From: Aquimarina aggregata
GTDB lineage: Bacteria > Bacteroidota > Bacteroidia > Flavobacteriales > Flavobacteriaceae
NCBI RefSeq assembly: GCF_001632745.1
Contig: NZ_LQRT01000058.1
Coordinates: 62,001 to 126,000, forward strand
Reading direction: 5' to 3'
Length of the DNA: 64,000 nucleotides
The notes below the pieces were generated by a model, which did not search any database, was not told the origin of the DNA, and saw only the letters and a list, made by a program, of their open reading frames with translations. The position numbers and the translations under genes were made by a program. Every line of letters begins with the position of its first letter. The stretch's first letter is position 1. Positions 1 through 8,055 of this stretch are shown here, in pieces.

Positions 1-383
1 ACAATAGCAGGTAGATTTTCTAAGTCTATAGTATTAGAATTTGCTTCTGTAAGTTGTACGTGTTTTGTTTTTATTTGTTCAAGGTTTTGATGATTTTTCT
101 CTGAAGTTATGGTAAGTAATAAAATAGGTCGATCTTCAAAAGTTTTACCTCTATTTTCGATAGTTATTCTAGGAGAGGCATCTGCTAATGCAGTCATGTA
201 TGCAACTAGCTTATCATGAGTTACATGCCATTTTCCGGGTACATATCCTAAAACACTTTGAGGAGTAGGGATTGAAGGGTTGTATGTAATATTTTTTGGG
301 AGGTAATATGCTAGAGAAAGATCGTTTTGTGCTTGAGAAATAAGCCCAGTAAGAGCTAATAAAATCGTAAAGATGTATTTCAT
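1..383 (-). CDS. M14-family zinc carboxypeptidase, N-terminal part (truncated by the window edge)
   Basis: The gene reads leftwards off the window, so only about the first 127 residues are visible. It starts at the ATG complementary to 381-383 with a Sec signal peptide ending in LISQAQ, so the protein is exported. The mature part has YYLPKNITYNPSIPTPQ, GKWHVTHDKLV, ENRGKTFEDRPILLL and TSEKNHQNLEQI, which match the N-terminus of the large Bacteroidota M14 metallopeptidases as I know them. The zinc ligands (HxxE...H) lie beyond the edge and cannot be checked. Family assignment rests on the N-terminal signature only. It is the last gene of a leftward stretch, separated from the DUF3276 gene by a hairpin terminator. 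Confidence 0.75.
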   Translation of the reverse strand, partial: MKYIFTILLALTGLISQAQNDLSLAYYLPKNITYNPSIPTPQSVLGYVPGKWHVTHDKLVAYMTALADASPRITIENRGKTFEDRPILLLTITSEKNHQNLEQIKTKHVQLTEANSNTIDLENLPAI

Positions 384-423
384 TTCAGACGAATTGTTTT
401 GTAAATAGCTGTGAATATAAAAA

Positions 424-450
424 AAACCGTTTCAGAGAATGAAACGGTTT
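424..450 (-). terminator. Rho-independent terminator after the DUF3276 gene
   Basis: An 11-bp perfect stem (424-434 with 440-450) surrounds a GAGAA loop. Read leftwards it is followed by a run of T, as expected for a terminator of the minus-strand gene ending at 479. Confidence 0.75.
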
Positions 451-478
451 GCATAACTTTAACTTAAGTTATAATTCT

Positions 479-868
479 TTATATGTCATCAAAACTTACA
501 TCTGTAAAACTTTCTGCAGAGGCAGGTACTTCATCACTTTTTTGTGAGGACGAATCATTGTCGTAAGACTTTTGATAATCTTTTTGATGTCTTTCGCTTA
601 TTACTTCTTCACCTTTTTCGTCAACTATATAATCCGTCATCTCATTTAAGATTTCAGTAAATCCAGCAAAATCTTCTTTATAAAGATAAATTTTGTGCTT
701 TTTATAGTGAAAAGACCCATCGTCGTTAGTAAATTTTTTACTCTCTGTTATGGTTAAATAATAATCACCTGCTTTAGTAGCCCTTACATCAAAGAAATAT
801 GTTCTTCTTCCTGCTCTTAAAACTTTTGAGAAAATTTCTTCTTTCTCCATCATTTCATTATCACTCAT
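479..868 (-). CDS. DUF3276 / PUR-alpha-like nucleic-acid-binding protein
   Basis: A 129-residue cytoplasmic protein. Residues about 10-85 form the PUR-like domain (FSKVLRAGRRTYFFDVRATK, YYLTITESKK, KHKIYLYKEDFAGFTEIL) of the DUF3276 family, thought to bind single-stranded nucleic acid in Bacteroidota and Spirochaetes. The C-terminal 40 residues are polar, Ser/Asp-rich and probably disordered. It lies 79 nt downstream of the ABC exporter on the same strand and may be co-transcribed. A strong terminator follows. The start (MSDNEMMEKEEIF) is the first ATG of the frame. The family is clear, but the cellular role is not shown by the sequence. Confidence 0.85.
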   Translation of the reverse strand: MSDNEMMEKEEIFSKVLRAGRRTYFFDVRATKAGDYYLTITESKKFTNDDGSFHYKKHKIYLYKEDFAGFTEILNEMTDYIVDEKGEEVISERHQKDYQKSYDNDSSSQKSDEVPASAESFTDVSFDDI

Positions 869-947
869 AATACGTATTTCTTAAATTAATTAATTTGCTA
901 TGATGTTCTCAAAAATCTAAAAAAATTGTTAATCGCACAAAAAAAAC

Positions 948-2705
948 TCATATTTCTTTTTCGCTTAGCTGTTTTAAATAGAGTTCTTTATAATAACCAT
1001 CGATCTTTAATAGCTGATTATGAGTGCCTTGCTGGGTTATTTTCCCATTTTCTAAAACAATTATTTTATCAGCATTTTTGGTTGTCGATACCCTGTGACT
1101 TACGATAAAAGTGGTTTTATCCTTAGAAATTTTGTTAATATTCTGTAATATTTCTTCTTCAGTTTCGGTATCAACAGCAGATAAGCAGTCGTCGAAAAGT
1201 AAAATAGAAGGGTTTTTAATGATTGCTCTTGCAATAGATACTCTTTGTTTTTGACCTCCAGAAAGTGTAATACCACGCTCCCCCAAAACAGTTTCATATT
1301 TGGCTTTAAAACCAATTATATTTTTATGGACTACAGCATCTTTTGCTGCTTGGTAAACCTCGTCATCAGTTGCGTTTTCTTTCCCAAACTTTATATTATT
1401 TCTAATACTATCACTAAATAAAAAAGCATCTTGTGGTACATATCCTATACGCTCTCTAATATCAGTAAGATTTAGATCTCTAATAGGAATTCCATCGATT
1501 CTAATCTCACCAGAAGAAACATCGTATAATCGACCAATTAAATCTAAAATTGTAGATTTTCCGGATCCTGTTTTACCAACTACACCTATAGTTTCTCCGT
1601 TTTTTATTTCAAAACTAACATTGTCTAAAGCAGTTATATTTGTGTCATCATAAATAAAAGAAACATTGTCAAAGCTAATATTTCCTTGAATAGGAGTGTT
1701 TTTAGTAACTGTATTTGTTATTTCGGGTTCTTGACTTAGGAATTCATTAATACGGGATTGAGAGGCTTCGGCTTGCTGTATAATAGAGCTTACCCAACCA
1801 ACTGTAGCCACGGGCCAAGTTAACATATTAACATAAAGAATAAATTGCACAATAATACCAACATCTTTTATGGTACCATCTAGGTATTGCTGGCCACCGA
1901 TGTATATTACTAAAATATTACTGAAACCAATAAGTAATACCATTAATGGAAAAAAAAGTGCCTGTACTTTGGCTAGATCAAGATTCTTATCTCTACTTGT
2001 ATTTGATAATTCGGTAAAGTTGTCATGAGTTTGCGTTTCAATTCCATACGCCTTAATAACAGTAATGCCACTAAAGGATTCTTGAGTAAATGTGGTTAAT
2101 TTGGATAAGAATTCTTGTACAACTGTACTGCGTTTATGTATCGCTACACTTAATTTGTAAATAGAAACAGATAATATGGGTAGTGGAGCTACGGTGTATA
2201 ATGTGAGTTCTGGAGCTATACTAATCATATAACCAATAACCACTACAAATAGCGTTAATGTATTTACACTATACATAATTGCGGGACCAACATACATACG
2301 TACTCTAGAAACATCTTCACTTATTCTATTCATAAGATCCCCAGTACGATTTTTTTTGTAAAAATTTAGAGATAGTTTTTCGTAATGTTGAAATACCTCA
2401 TTTTTTAAATCAAATTCTATGAATCTTGAAACTACTATAAAAGTTTGTCGCATTAAAAAAGTGAAAAATGCTGATATTAAAACAGATCCAAAAATGAGGA
2501 GTATATTGAAAATAAGTCCACTTTTTACTTCATCTAAGCTCGAAACTTCATTGTTTAGATATTGTTGGACTACATCCACAGATTTGCCGACAAATGAGGG
2601 GACCAAAGTAGCAAAAACCCTAGCAATAATAGTAATTACTAGTCCAATTAAAAGTCGGTATTTATATTTTAAGAAATATTTGTTTAAATGGCGTAATGCA
2701 CGCAT
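948..2705 (-). CDS. ABC exporter half-transporter (fused membrane and ATPase domains)
   Basis: A 585-residue MsbA/MdlB-type exporter. The six-helix membrane domain covers residues about 15-315 and the ATPase domain about 340-580. Visible motifs are Walker A GKTGSGKST (377-385), Q-loop Q425, signature LSGGQ (481-485), Walker B ILLFDD (501-506) and H-loop His537. The residue after the Walker B Asp is Asp506 where a catalytic Glu is usual. This substitution is known from the degenerate site of heterodimeric exporters, so a partner half-transporter elsewhere is possible. The substrate cannot be told from sequence. It is divergent from leucine dehydrogenase and precedes the DUF3276 gene on its own strand. 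Confidence 0.93.
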   Translation of the reverse strand: MRALRHLNKYFLKYKYRLLIGLVITIIARVFATLVPSFVGKSVDVVQQYLNNEVSSLDEVKSGLIFNILLIFGSVLISAFFTFLMRQTFIVVSRFIEFDLKNEVFQHYEKLSLNFYKKNRTGDLMNRISEDVSRVRMYVGPAIMYSVNTLTLFVVVIGYMISIAPELTLYTVAPLPILSVSIYKLSVAIHKRSTVVQEFLSKLTTFTQESFSGITVIKAYGIETQTHDNFTELSNTSRDKNLDLAKVQALFFPLMVLLIGFSNILVIYIGGQQYLDGTIKDVGIIVQFILYVNMLTWPVATVGWVSSIIQQAEASQSRINEFLSQEPEITNTVTKNTPIQGNISFDNVSFIYDDTNITALDNVSFEIKNGETIGVVGKTGSGKSTILDLIGRLYDVSSGEIRIDGIPIRDLNLTDIRERIGYVPQDAFLFSDSIRNNIKFGKENATDDEVYQAAKDAVVHKNIIGFKAKYETVLGERGITLSGGQKQRVSIARAIIKNPSILLFDDCLSAVDTETEEEILQNINKISKDKTTFIVSHRVSTTKNADKIIVLENGKITQQGTHNQLLKIDGYYKELYLKQLSEKEI

Positions 2706-2766
2706 AAAATATTAGAGTTTAAAGGCTTTTTTGTTAGTAAATTCGTAAAGTTTAACAGCTATTAAT

Positions 2767-2795
2767 TTGAAATCCATAAAAATGTGCTATTTTAG
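2767..2795 (+). promoter_or_regulatory. Candidate promoter of leucine dehydrogenase
   Basis: TTG at 2767-2769, an 18-nt spacer and TATTTTAG at 2788-2795 fit the Bacteroidota -33/-7 pattern with one departure in the -7 box. It lies about 50 nt upstream of the ATG at 2847. Confidence 0.4.
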
Positions 2796-2846
2796 CATCC
2801 TGATTTTGAATATAATATAATTTATAACATTTAATTTTTCCAATAT

Positions 2847-3953
2847 ATGATAACTGAAGTGTTTACTGCAAATCAATTAAAAAAAGAAGCTCCCGTATTT
2901 GGTCAACTATCTTTTGATAACCATGAACAAGTTGTTTTTTGTCAAGACAAAGATACAGGATTGAAGGCAATAATTGGTGTGCATAACACAATTTTAGGAC
3001 CTGCCTTAGGAGGTACTAGAATGTATGATTATAAAACAGAGTGGGATGCACTTAATGATGTTTTAAGGTTATCACGCGGGATGACGTATAAAGCGGCAAT
3101 CACAGGATTAAATCTTGGTGGAGGTAAAGCAGTGATTATAGGAGATCCTAAGAAACTTAAAACTCCTGAGTTAATGAAACGCTTTGGGAAATTTGTACAT
3201 ACTCTTGGAGGTAAGTATTATACTGCAGAAGATGTAGGAATGGAAACTTCTGATATGGATACAGTAAGAGAAGTTACTCCTTACGTTACTGGTATTTCAG
3301 AATCTAAAGGAGGAGCAGGAAACCCTTCTCCTGTAACGGCATATGGAGTATATATGGGAATGAAAGCCGCTACAAAATTCACTTATGGTAGTGATGCTCT
3401 TGCCGGAAAAAAGATTTTGGTACAAGGTATAGGACATGTGGGAGAAGAACTAGTGCGATTAGCTTCTGAAGAAGGAGCAAATGTGATAATTAGTGATATT
3501 AATGAAGAAAGATTAAACGCTGTAAGTACAAAATATGGAGTTGATATTTATAGAGGAAATGATTTATATGCAGAAACTGCAGATATTTACGCTCCTTGTG
3601 CTCTAGGTGCTACCGTAAATGATGAAACAATCAATAAGTTAAACGTAAAAGTAATTGCGGGAGCTGCAAATAATCAGCTTGCAAATGAAGATATTCATGG
3701 AGCATTATTACAAAAGAAAGGAATTGTTTATGCTCCTGATTTTTTAATTAATGCAGGAGGGATAATCAATGTATATGCTGAAATAGAAGGATATGGTAGA
3801 GATCAGATTACTTCTAAAACAGAAAATATATTTGATACTACACTAGATATTCTAAATAAGGCTAAAGCAACTAGTACAACTACAAATGAAGCAGCGATTA
3901 GTATTGCCGAAGATAGAATAGCAGCACGTAAGAAAGAGAATGCCGCATCTTAA
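2847..3953 (+). CDS. Leucine dehydrogenase (Glu/Leu/Phe/Val dehydrogenase family)
   Basis: A 368-residue cytosolic enzyme for NAD-dependent oxidative deamination of branched-chain amino acids to 2-oxoacids. The substrate domain holds GPALGGTRM (51-59), Lys82 in GMTYKAA and the catalytic Lys94 in the glycine-rich GLNLGGGKAVIIGDP loop. The Rossmann domain has GIGHVGEEL from residue 194. Length (about 365) and the GGGKAVIIGDP form favour leucine or valine over glutamate dehydrogenase, which is longer. It stands alone between a divergent ABC exporter and nusB, with its own promoter and terminator. The exact substrate preference is inferred. Confidence 0.92.
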   Translation: MITEVFTANQLKKEAPVFGQLSFDNHEQVVFCQDKDTGLKAIIGVHNTILGPALGGTRMYDYKTEWDALNDVLRLSRGMTYKAAITGLNLGGGKAVIIGDPKKLKTPELMKRFGKFVHTLGGKYYTAEDVGMETSDMDTVREVTPYVTGISESKGGAGNPSPVTAYGVYMGMKAATKFTYGSDALAGKKILVQGIGHVGEELVRLASEEGANVIISDINEERLNAVSTKYGVDIYRGNDLYAETADIYAPCALGATVNDETINKLNVKVIAGAANNQLANEDIHGALLQKKGIVYAPDFLINAGGIINVYAEIEGYGRDQITSKTENIFDTTLDILNKAKATSTTTNEAAISIAEDRIAARKKENAAS

Positions 3954-3961
3954 AAAACTAT

Positions 3962-4016
3962 TCCTATCTATCTCAATTTTAGGTTCATTATAGAAGAGGT
4001 AGATAGGATATTTTTT
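3962..4016 (+). terminator. Terminator after leucine dehydrogenase
   Basis: A 13-bp stem with one G-T wobble (3962-3974 with 3996-4008) and a 21-nt loop, followed two bases later by six T. Confidence 0.65.
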
Positions 4017-4144
4017 AAATAAGAAATGGGGATATAAAAAAAGAACTTTTAGGGTAGTCAGATTAAAAATAATAGTATTTTTGCCAAACGAAAGAATACC
4101 ATACTTTCAGTTGTTTTTAATATAAAGTTCTTTGTAAATAGGCT

Positions 4145-5089
4145 ATGTTAACCCGAAGGCATATTAGAGTAAAAGTAATGCAGTCCCTCTATTCGATGGA
4201 GCAGACGCAAAGTGACAATCTTGATAAAGAAGAAAAATTTCTTCTATTTAGTATCGATCAGATGTATGATCTGTTTCTAATCAATCTTCAACTTTTAGTA
4301 GAGATTAAGGAGCATGCAGCAGAATTTCTAGAGATTAGTCAAAAAAAATATTTAGCTACTTCAGAAGAAAAAGATCCCAATACAAAATTTATAAAAAACG
4401 AGGTTTTACTATTATTAGAAAATAATGTACAGCTCAAGGCAGAAATTGAAAACAGAAAGTTAAACTGCTGGCAGCTAGATGATGAGTACGTTAAAATATT
4501 ATGGAAAGAGATTAAAGAAAGTACTTTGTATACCGAATATATGAGTACTAAACTAAGCTCTTTTAGAGAAGATAAAGATTTTGTGATTGAGATATTTAAA
4601 GAAATCATTGCACCAAATGAGAAACTTTATGAATATATAGAGGATAAAAAACTCACTTGGGTAGATGATTTACCACTTATTAATACGGCAATTATAAAAA
4701 TGCTAAGAAAAAGTAAATCATCTCATGACGAGCATAAATCTTTACCAAAGCTGTATAAAGATGTTGATGATAAAAAATTCGCAATAGATATTTTTAGAAA
4801 AACGGTACTTAATGCAACTACCTTTGCAAAAGAAATCGATGGTAAGACCCCAAATTGGGATCAAGATCGAATTGCAGAGTTGGACAAAGCAATTATTAAA
4901 ATGGCAATTTGTGAGTTTGTTAAGTTTCCGTCGATACCCATAAAAGTAACAATTAACGAATATTTAGAAATCGCTAAAGAATATAGTACTCCAAAAAGTA
5001 GTATTTTTATAAATGGTATTCTAGACAAGATTTCAAAAGAATATCAAGAAAGTGGTAAACTAAATAAAGTAGGACGAGGACTTTTGTAG
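4145..5089 (+). CDS. nusB: Transcription antitermination protein NusB (long Bacteroidota form)
   Basis: NusB binds boxA RNA with S10 (NusE) and prevents premature termination in rRNA operons. The start MLTRRHIRVKVMQSLYS is the classic N-terminus. The C-terminal half has the second helical core, FAKEIDGKTPNWDQDRIAEL, then DKAIIKMAICE and INEYLEIAKEYS. Length is 314 residues against about 140-160 in most bacteria, because a roughly 150-residue charged, helical insertion separates the two halves; this is usual in Bacteroidota. A TATTTTTG -7-like box lies at 4076-4083. The downstream DUF1573 and yajC genes follow on the same strand. Confidence 0.93.
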   Translation: MLTRRHIRVKVMQSLYSMEQTQSDNLDKEEKFLLFSIDQMYDLFLINLQLLVEIKEHAAEFLEISQKKYLATSEEKDPNTKFIKNEVLLLLENNVQLKAEIENRKLNCWQLDDEYVKILWKEIKESTLYTEYMSTKLSSFREDKDFVIEIFKEIIAPNEKLYEYIEDKKLTWVDDLPLINTAIIKMLRKSKSSHDEHKSLPKLYKDVDDKKFAIDIFRKTVLNATTFAKEIDGKTPNWDQDRIAELDKAIIKMAICEFVKFPSIPIKVTINEYLEIAKEYSTPKSSIFINGILDKISKEYQESGKLNKVGRGLL

Positions 5090-5111
5090 TCCAAAAAAAA
5101 TAGTATTTTTA
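5084..5111 (+). promoter_or_regulatory. Candidate promoter of the DUF1573-yajC pair
   Basis: TTG (5084-5086), a 17-nt spacer and TATTTTTA (5104-5111) overlap the 3' end of nusB and lie 28 nt upstream of the next ATG. The last base of the -7 box departs from the TAnnTTTG consensus. Confidence 0.35.
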
Positions 5112-5138
5112 ACCCTTATATAATTAAAAACCCAAGTA

Positions 5139-5618
5139 ATGAAAAAAGGAATCTTAATTTTGGCCGGAATTTTTGCTATGACATTTGTGTCTTGTAAAGA
5201 TGATGCTACAAAGAAAGTTAACGAAGAAAACGTTGAAATAGCTGCAGAACGTGATGCAAAAAATACAGATTTTCCTGTAATGACTTTTGCTGAAACTGAG
5301 CACGATTTCGGTACAATAAATGAAGGAGATGTAGTAGAACATAAATTTACATTCACTAATACAGGTAAAGCGCCATTAGTAATCGTTAATGCAAAAGGAA
5401 GTTGTGGTTGTACTGTTCCTCAATGGACAAAAGAGCCAGTTGCACCAGGAGCTACAGGAGAGATGTTAGTTAAATTTAACTCTAATGGAAAACCTAATCA
5501 GCAAACTAAGCAAGTAACTATTACTACGAATACTGAAGCTGGAAAAGAAGTTATTAAAATTAAAGCTTTAGTTACTCCAAAAGCAAAACCTGTGAGTGGA
5601 ACTCCAGTAAGTGAATAA
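5139..5618 (+). CDS. DUF1573 lipoprotein (HYDIN/ASPM-like immunoglobulin-fold domain)
   Basis: A 159-residue protein with a lipoprotein signal peptide (MTFVSC lipobox, Cys20), so it should be membrane-anchored in the periplasm or outer membrane. Residues about 48-150 form a DUF1573 beta-sandwich: TEHDFGTINEGDVVEHKFTF, GKAPLVIVNAKGSCGCTVPQ, then a KEVIKIKALVTPK strand. The CGCT pair in the middle is characteristic of the family. Molecular function is unknown. It overlaps or abuts yajC, an arrangement I know from other Flavobacteriia. Confidence 0.88.
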   Translation: MKKGILILAGIFAMTFVSCKDDATKKVNEENVEIAAERDAKNTDFPVMTFAETEHDFGTINEGDVVEHKFTFTNTGKAPLVIVNAKGSCGCTVPQWTKEPVAPGATGEMLVKFNSNGKPNQQTKQVTITTNTEAGKEVIKIKALVTPKAKPVSGTPVSE

Positions 5619-5622
5619 TTTT

Positions 5623-5919
5623 ATGGAAGGATTCGGAGGACAGTTACCTTTTATACTTTTAATATTTGTAGTGATGTATTTTTTTATGATACGACCACAA
5701 ATGCAAAAGGCCAAAAAGGAAAAGAAATTTGCTGAAGAGCTTAAAAAAGGAGATCGCGTTGTTACTAAAAGTGGTCTGCACGGAAAAGTTTTTGACTTTA
5801 GCGAAAAAAATAATGCAGTTGTTATTGAAACAGGTTCAGGTAAGTTAACATTTGATAAATCTGCCATTTCTTTAGAAATGAGTCAGAAATTAAATGCACC
5901 ACCTGCAGAAAAGAAGTAA
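5623..5919 (+). CDS. yajC: Sec translocase accessory subunit YajC
   Basis: A single-pass membrane protein of the SecDF-YajC complex that assists Sec-dependent export. One transmembrane helix (LPFILLIFVVMYFFMI) is followed by the diagnostic RPQMQKAKKEKKF and the soluble KKGDRVVTKSGLHGKVFDF domain. I prefer the ATG at 5623 (MEGFGGQLPF). An in-frame GTG at 5611 would add four residues and overlap the DUF1573 stop. Length of about 98-102 residues is normal. A strong hairpin terminator follows. Confidence 0.93.
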   Translation: MEGFGGQLPFILLIFVVMYFFMIRPQMQKAKKEKKFAEELKKGDRVVTKSGLHGKVFDFSEKNNAVVIETGSGKLTFDKSAISLEMSQKLNAPPAEKK

Positions 5920-5936
5920 TAATTTGCACATCATAA

Positions 5937-5970
5937 AAAAGCGCGATATTAATTTTAATATCGCGCTTTT
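5937..5970. terminator. Bidirectional terminator between yajC and a convergent gene
   Basis: A 15-bp perfect stem (5937-5951 with 5956-5970) with a four-base loop. It is flanked by A on the left and T on the right, so it can serve both yajC (+) and the outer membrane protein gene (-). Confidence 0.85.
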
Positions 5971-5990
5971 ATTTTATATTAAATTCTTTT

Positions 5991-6542
5991 TTAGAAAAAG
6001 CGATATCCAATTAATACGCCACCTCTAAAAAAACCTTCATTGTTGCTTTCATCAAGAAGATAACGACCTCCTCCAAGACTTACTTCAAATACAAAACCAT
6101 TGTCACTTACCCATTTTTGACCGACGACTAATCCTACTCCAATATCAAACCAATTTCCTTCATTGGTAGTATTGTTCACTGGTGTTGGAGAATTGAAATC
6201 GTTCGTTTCTACTTCTCCACCTGCAAAACGTAAAAGCCCTTCTACAAACATCCCTCGAGCACCAAAGTCTTTTTTATTTAAGAAATACTGTCTGTAATAA
6301 GGGGAAATGCTATACGCTTGGTATTCTTTATAATCATTATCTAGACTAACACTAGCAGCTATACCAGCACCAGAGTACTTGTTTAATATATATTCGTAAT
6401 TAATTTCTAGGTTAGGTATTGCTAATATTTCTAGGGCATCTAATCTAAATTCATGTTTATTCTCGTTTCTTACTAGGTTTTCTTCCTGCGCATATGATAA
6501 AGAAAAGATAAGAGTTGCAATTACTGTAAAAATTTTTTTCAT
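5991..6542 (-). CDS. Outer-membrane beta-barrel-like protein of unknown function
   Basis: A 183-residue protein with a Sec signal peptide (cleavage after SLSYA). The mature part alternates polar and aromatic/hydrophobic strands (KYSGAGIAASVSLDN, AYSISPYYRQYFL, FDIGVGLVVGQKWV, FVFEVSLGGGRYLL) and ends in GGVLIGYRFF, a terminal aromatic typical of Bam-dependent barrels. It resembles the small DUF3575-like porin-fold proteins, but I cannot name a family with certainty. It is a single gene between pepT (same strand, upstream) and convergent yajC. Confidence 0.7.
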   Translation of the reverse strand: MKKIFTVIATLIFSLSYAQEENLVRNENKHEFRLDALEILAIPNLEINYEYILNKYSGAGIAASVSLDNDYKEYQAYSISPYYRQYFLNKKDFGARGMFVEGLLRFAGGEVETNDFNSPTPVNNTTNEGNWFDIGVGLVVGQKWVSDNGFVFEVSLGGGRYLLDESNNEGFFRGGVLIGYRFF

Positions 6543-6619
6543 TATAAAATTGTTTTAGGTGCTTTTAAAAAACGCTTTTTTTGCGAGTCATATTTCTAAA
6601 ACAAATCAAAATGAAAAGA

Positions 6620-6669
6620 CCCTACCTAATTATCTAAATTATGATCAAAATATAAATAATTAGATAGGG
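6620..6669 (-). terminator. Hairpin downstream of pepT
   Basis: A 17-bp inverted repeat (6620-6636 with 6653-6669), interrupted only by wobble pairs, with a 16-nt loop. Read leftwards it is followed by a TCTTTTC tract. It is placed 51 nt after the pepT stop. Confidence 0.55.
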
Positions 6670-6719
6670 AATGATATAGTTTGTTTTTTAACAAGATCAA
6701 TTCATGTTTTAAAACTAGT

Positions 6720-7961
6720 CTAGAACTTTTTAGTTGGAATAAGTTGTGCAATCTTAATAATAACTTTAGCAGCACTGATCATGCTTTCTACGGGGACATA
6801 CTCATAACGCCCATGAAAATTATGGCCTCCAGCAAAAATATTTGGACATGGTAAGCCCATAAAGCTTAATTGTGAACCGTCTGTTCCACCTCGAATAGGT
6901 TTAATAATCGGTTTGATATTAAGGGCTTTCATTGCTTCTTCAGCAATATCAACAATATGCATTACAGGTTCTACCTTTTCGCGCATATTATAATATTGAT
7001 CTTTTATGGTTACCTCTATAACTTCTTGTTGACGTTGAGCATTGATTTCTGAAGCCAATTTTTTCATTACTTCTTTTCTAGCTTCAAAATGTTCTTTGTC
7101 GTGATCCCTAATAATATAGTGTAACTGAGTCTCTTCGACATCTCCTTTAATAGTATGTAAATGGAAAAAACCTTCTCGACCAGAAGTGTGTTCTGGTGTC
7201 TCTAATCTTGGTAAAGAATTGATGAATTCCTGAGCAATATACATACTATTGATCATTCTCCCTTTGGCATATCCCGGATGTACAATTTTTCCTTTTATCG
7301 TAACTACTGCTCCAGCGGCATTAAAATTTTCGTATTCAAGCTCGCCAATTTCACTACCATCCATAGTGTACGCCCAATCAGCTCCAAATTTTGAAACATC
7401 AAATTTATGAGCTCCACGACCTATTTCTTCATCGGGCGTAAAACCAACACGAATTTTACCATGCTTAATTTCAGGATGTTGTACAAGGTACTCCATAGCA
7501 CTAACTATTTCAGTAATTCCTGCTTTATCATCGGCACCTAAAAGTGTTGTGCCGTCTGTAGTAATTAGCGTCTGCCCTTTATATAGCTTTAAGTCTTCAA
7601 AATAATCCGGAGAAAGAACAATATTTTCAGCAGCGTTTAGGATGATATCTTTACCATCATAATTTTCTATGATTTGTGGTTTTACGTTTGCTCCAGTAAA
7701 ATCTGGGCTCGTATCAAAATGCGATATAAAACCAATAGTGGGTACGTCTTCCTCTATGTTAGATGGGAGTGTAGCCATTATATAAGCATTTTCATCAATG
7801 GTAACCTCCTCAAGACCTATATCCTTTAATTCTTTTGCTAATTTATTGGCCAGATCCCATTGTTTTTCTGAACTGGGAGTAGTGTTACTTTCAGGATCAC
7901 TTTCTGTATCGATGGTAACATAACTTATAAAGCGATTAATGATGTGTTGTTTTGAAATCAT
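6720..7961 (-). CDS. pepT: Peptidase T (aminotripeptidase, M20 family)
   Basis: A cytosolic dizinc enzyme that removes N-terminal residues from tripeptides. It has 413 residues, the usual length. Metal and catalytic residues are all visible and nearly at the E. coli PepT spacing: His81/Asp83 in SHFDTSPD, Asp144 in LLGADDKAG, Glu178-Glu179 in FTPDEEIG, Asp201 in TMDGSE and His379 in AGGHNFHGRYEY. The dimerisation domain lies between residues about 210 and 325. It is a single gene divergent from pyrD. Confidence 0.96.
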   Translation of the reverse strand: MISKQHIINRFISYVTIDTESDPESNTTPSSEKQWDLANKLAKELKDIGLEEVTIDENAYIMATLPSNIEEDVPTIGFISHFDTSPDFTGANVKPQIIENYDGKDIILNAAENIVLSPDYFEDLKLYKGQTLITTDGTTLLGADDKAGITEIVSAMEYLVQHPEIKHGKIRVGFTPDEEIGRGAHKFDVSKFGADWAYTMDGSEIGELEYENFNAAGAVVTIKGKIVHPGYAKGRMINSMYIAQEFINSLPRLETPEHTSGREGFFHLHTIKGDVEETQLHYIIRDHDKEHFEARKEVMKKLASEINAQRQQEVIEVTIKDQYYNMREKVEPVMHIVDIAEEAMKALNIKPIIKPIRGGTDGSQLSFMGLPCPNIFAGGHNFHGRYEYVPVESMISAAKVIIKIAQLIPTKKF

Positions 7962-8055
7962 AATAGACAGGTATTTGATATATCTTCAGCATTCAAAAAT
8001 ACATTTTTATTAGAACCTCTTATCACTTATTTTTGCGCAAACAAAATCAAGCTTA

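Noticed and set aside
6620..6669. An insertion-sequence end or attachment site
   Set aside because: The inverted repeat is isolated, has no transposase or flanking duplication, and is well placed as the pepT terminator.
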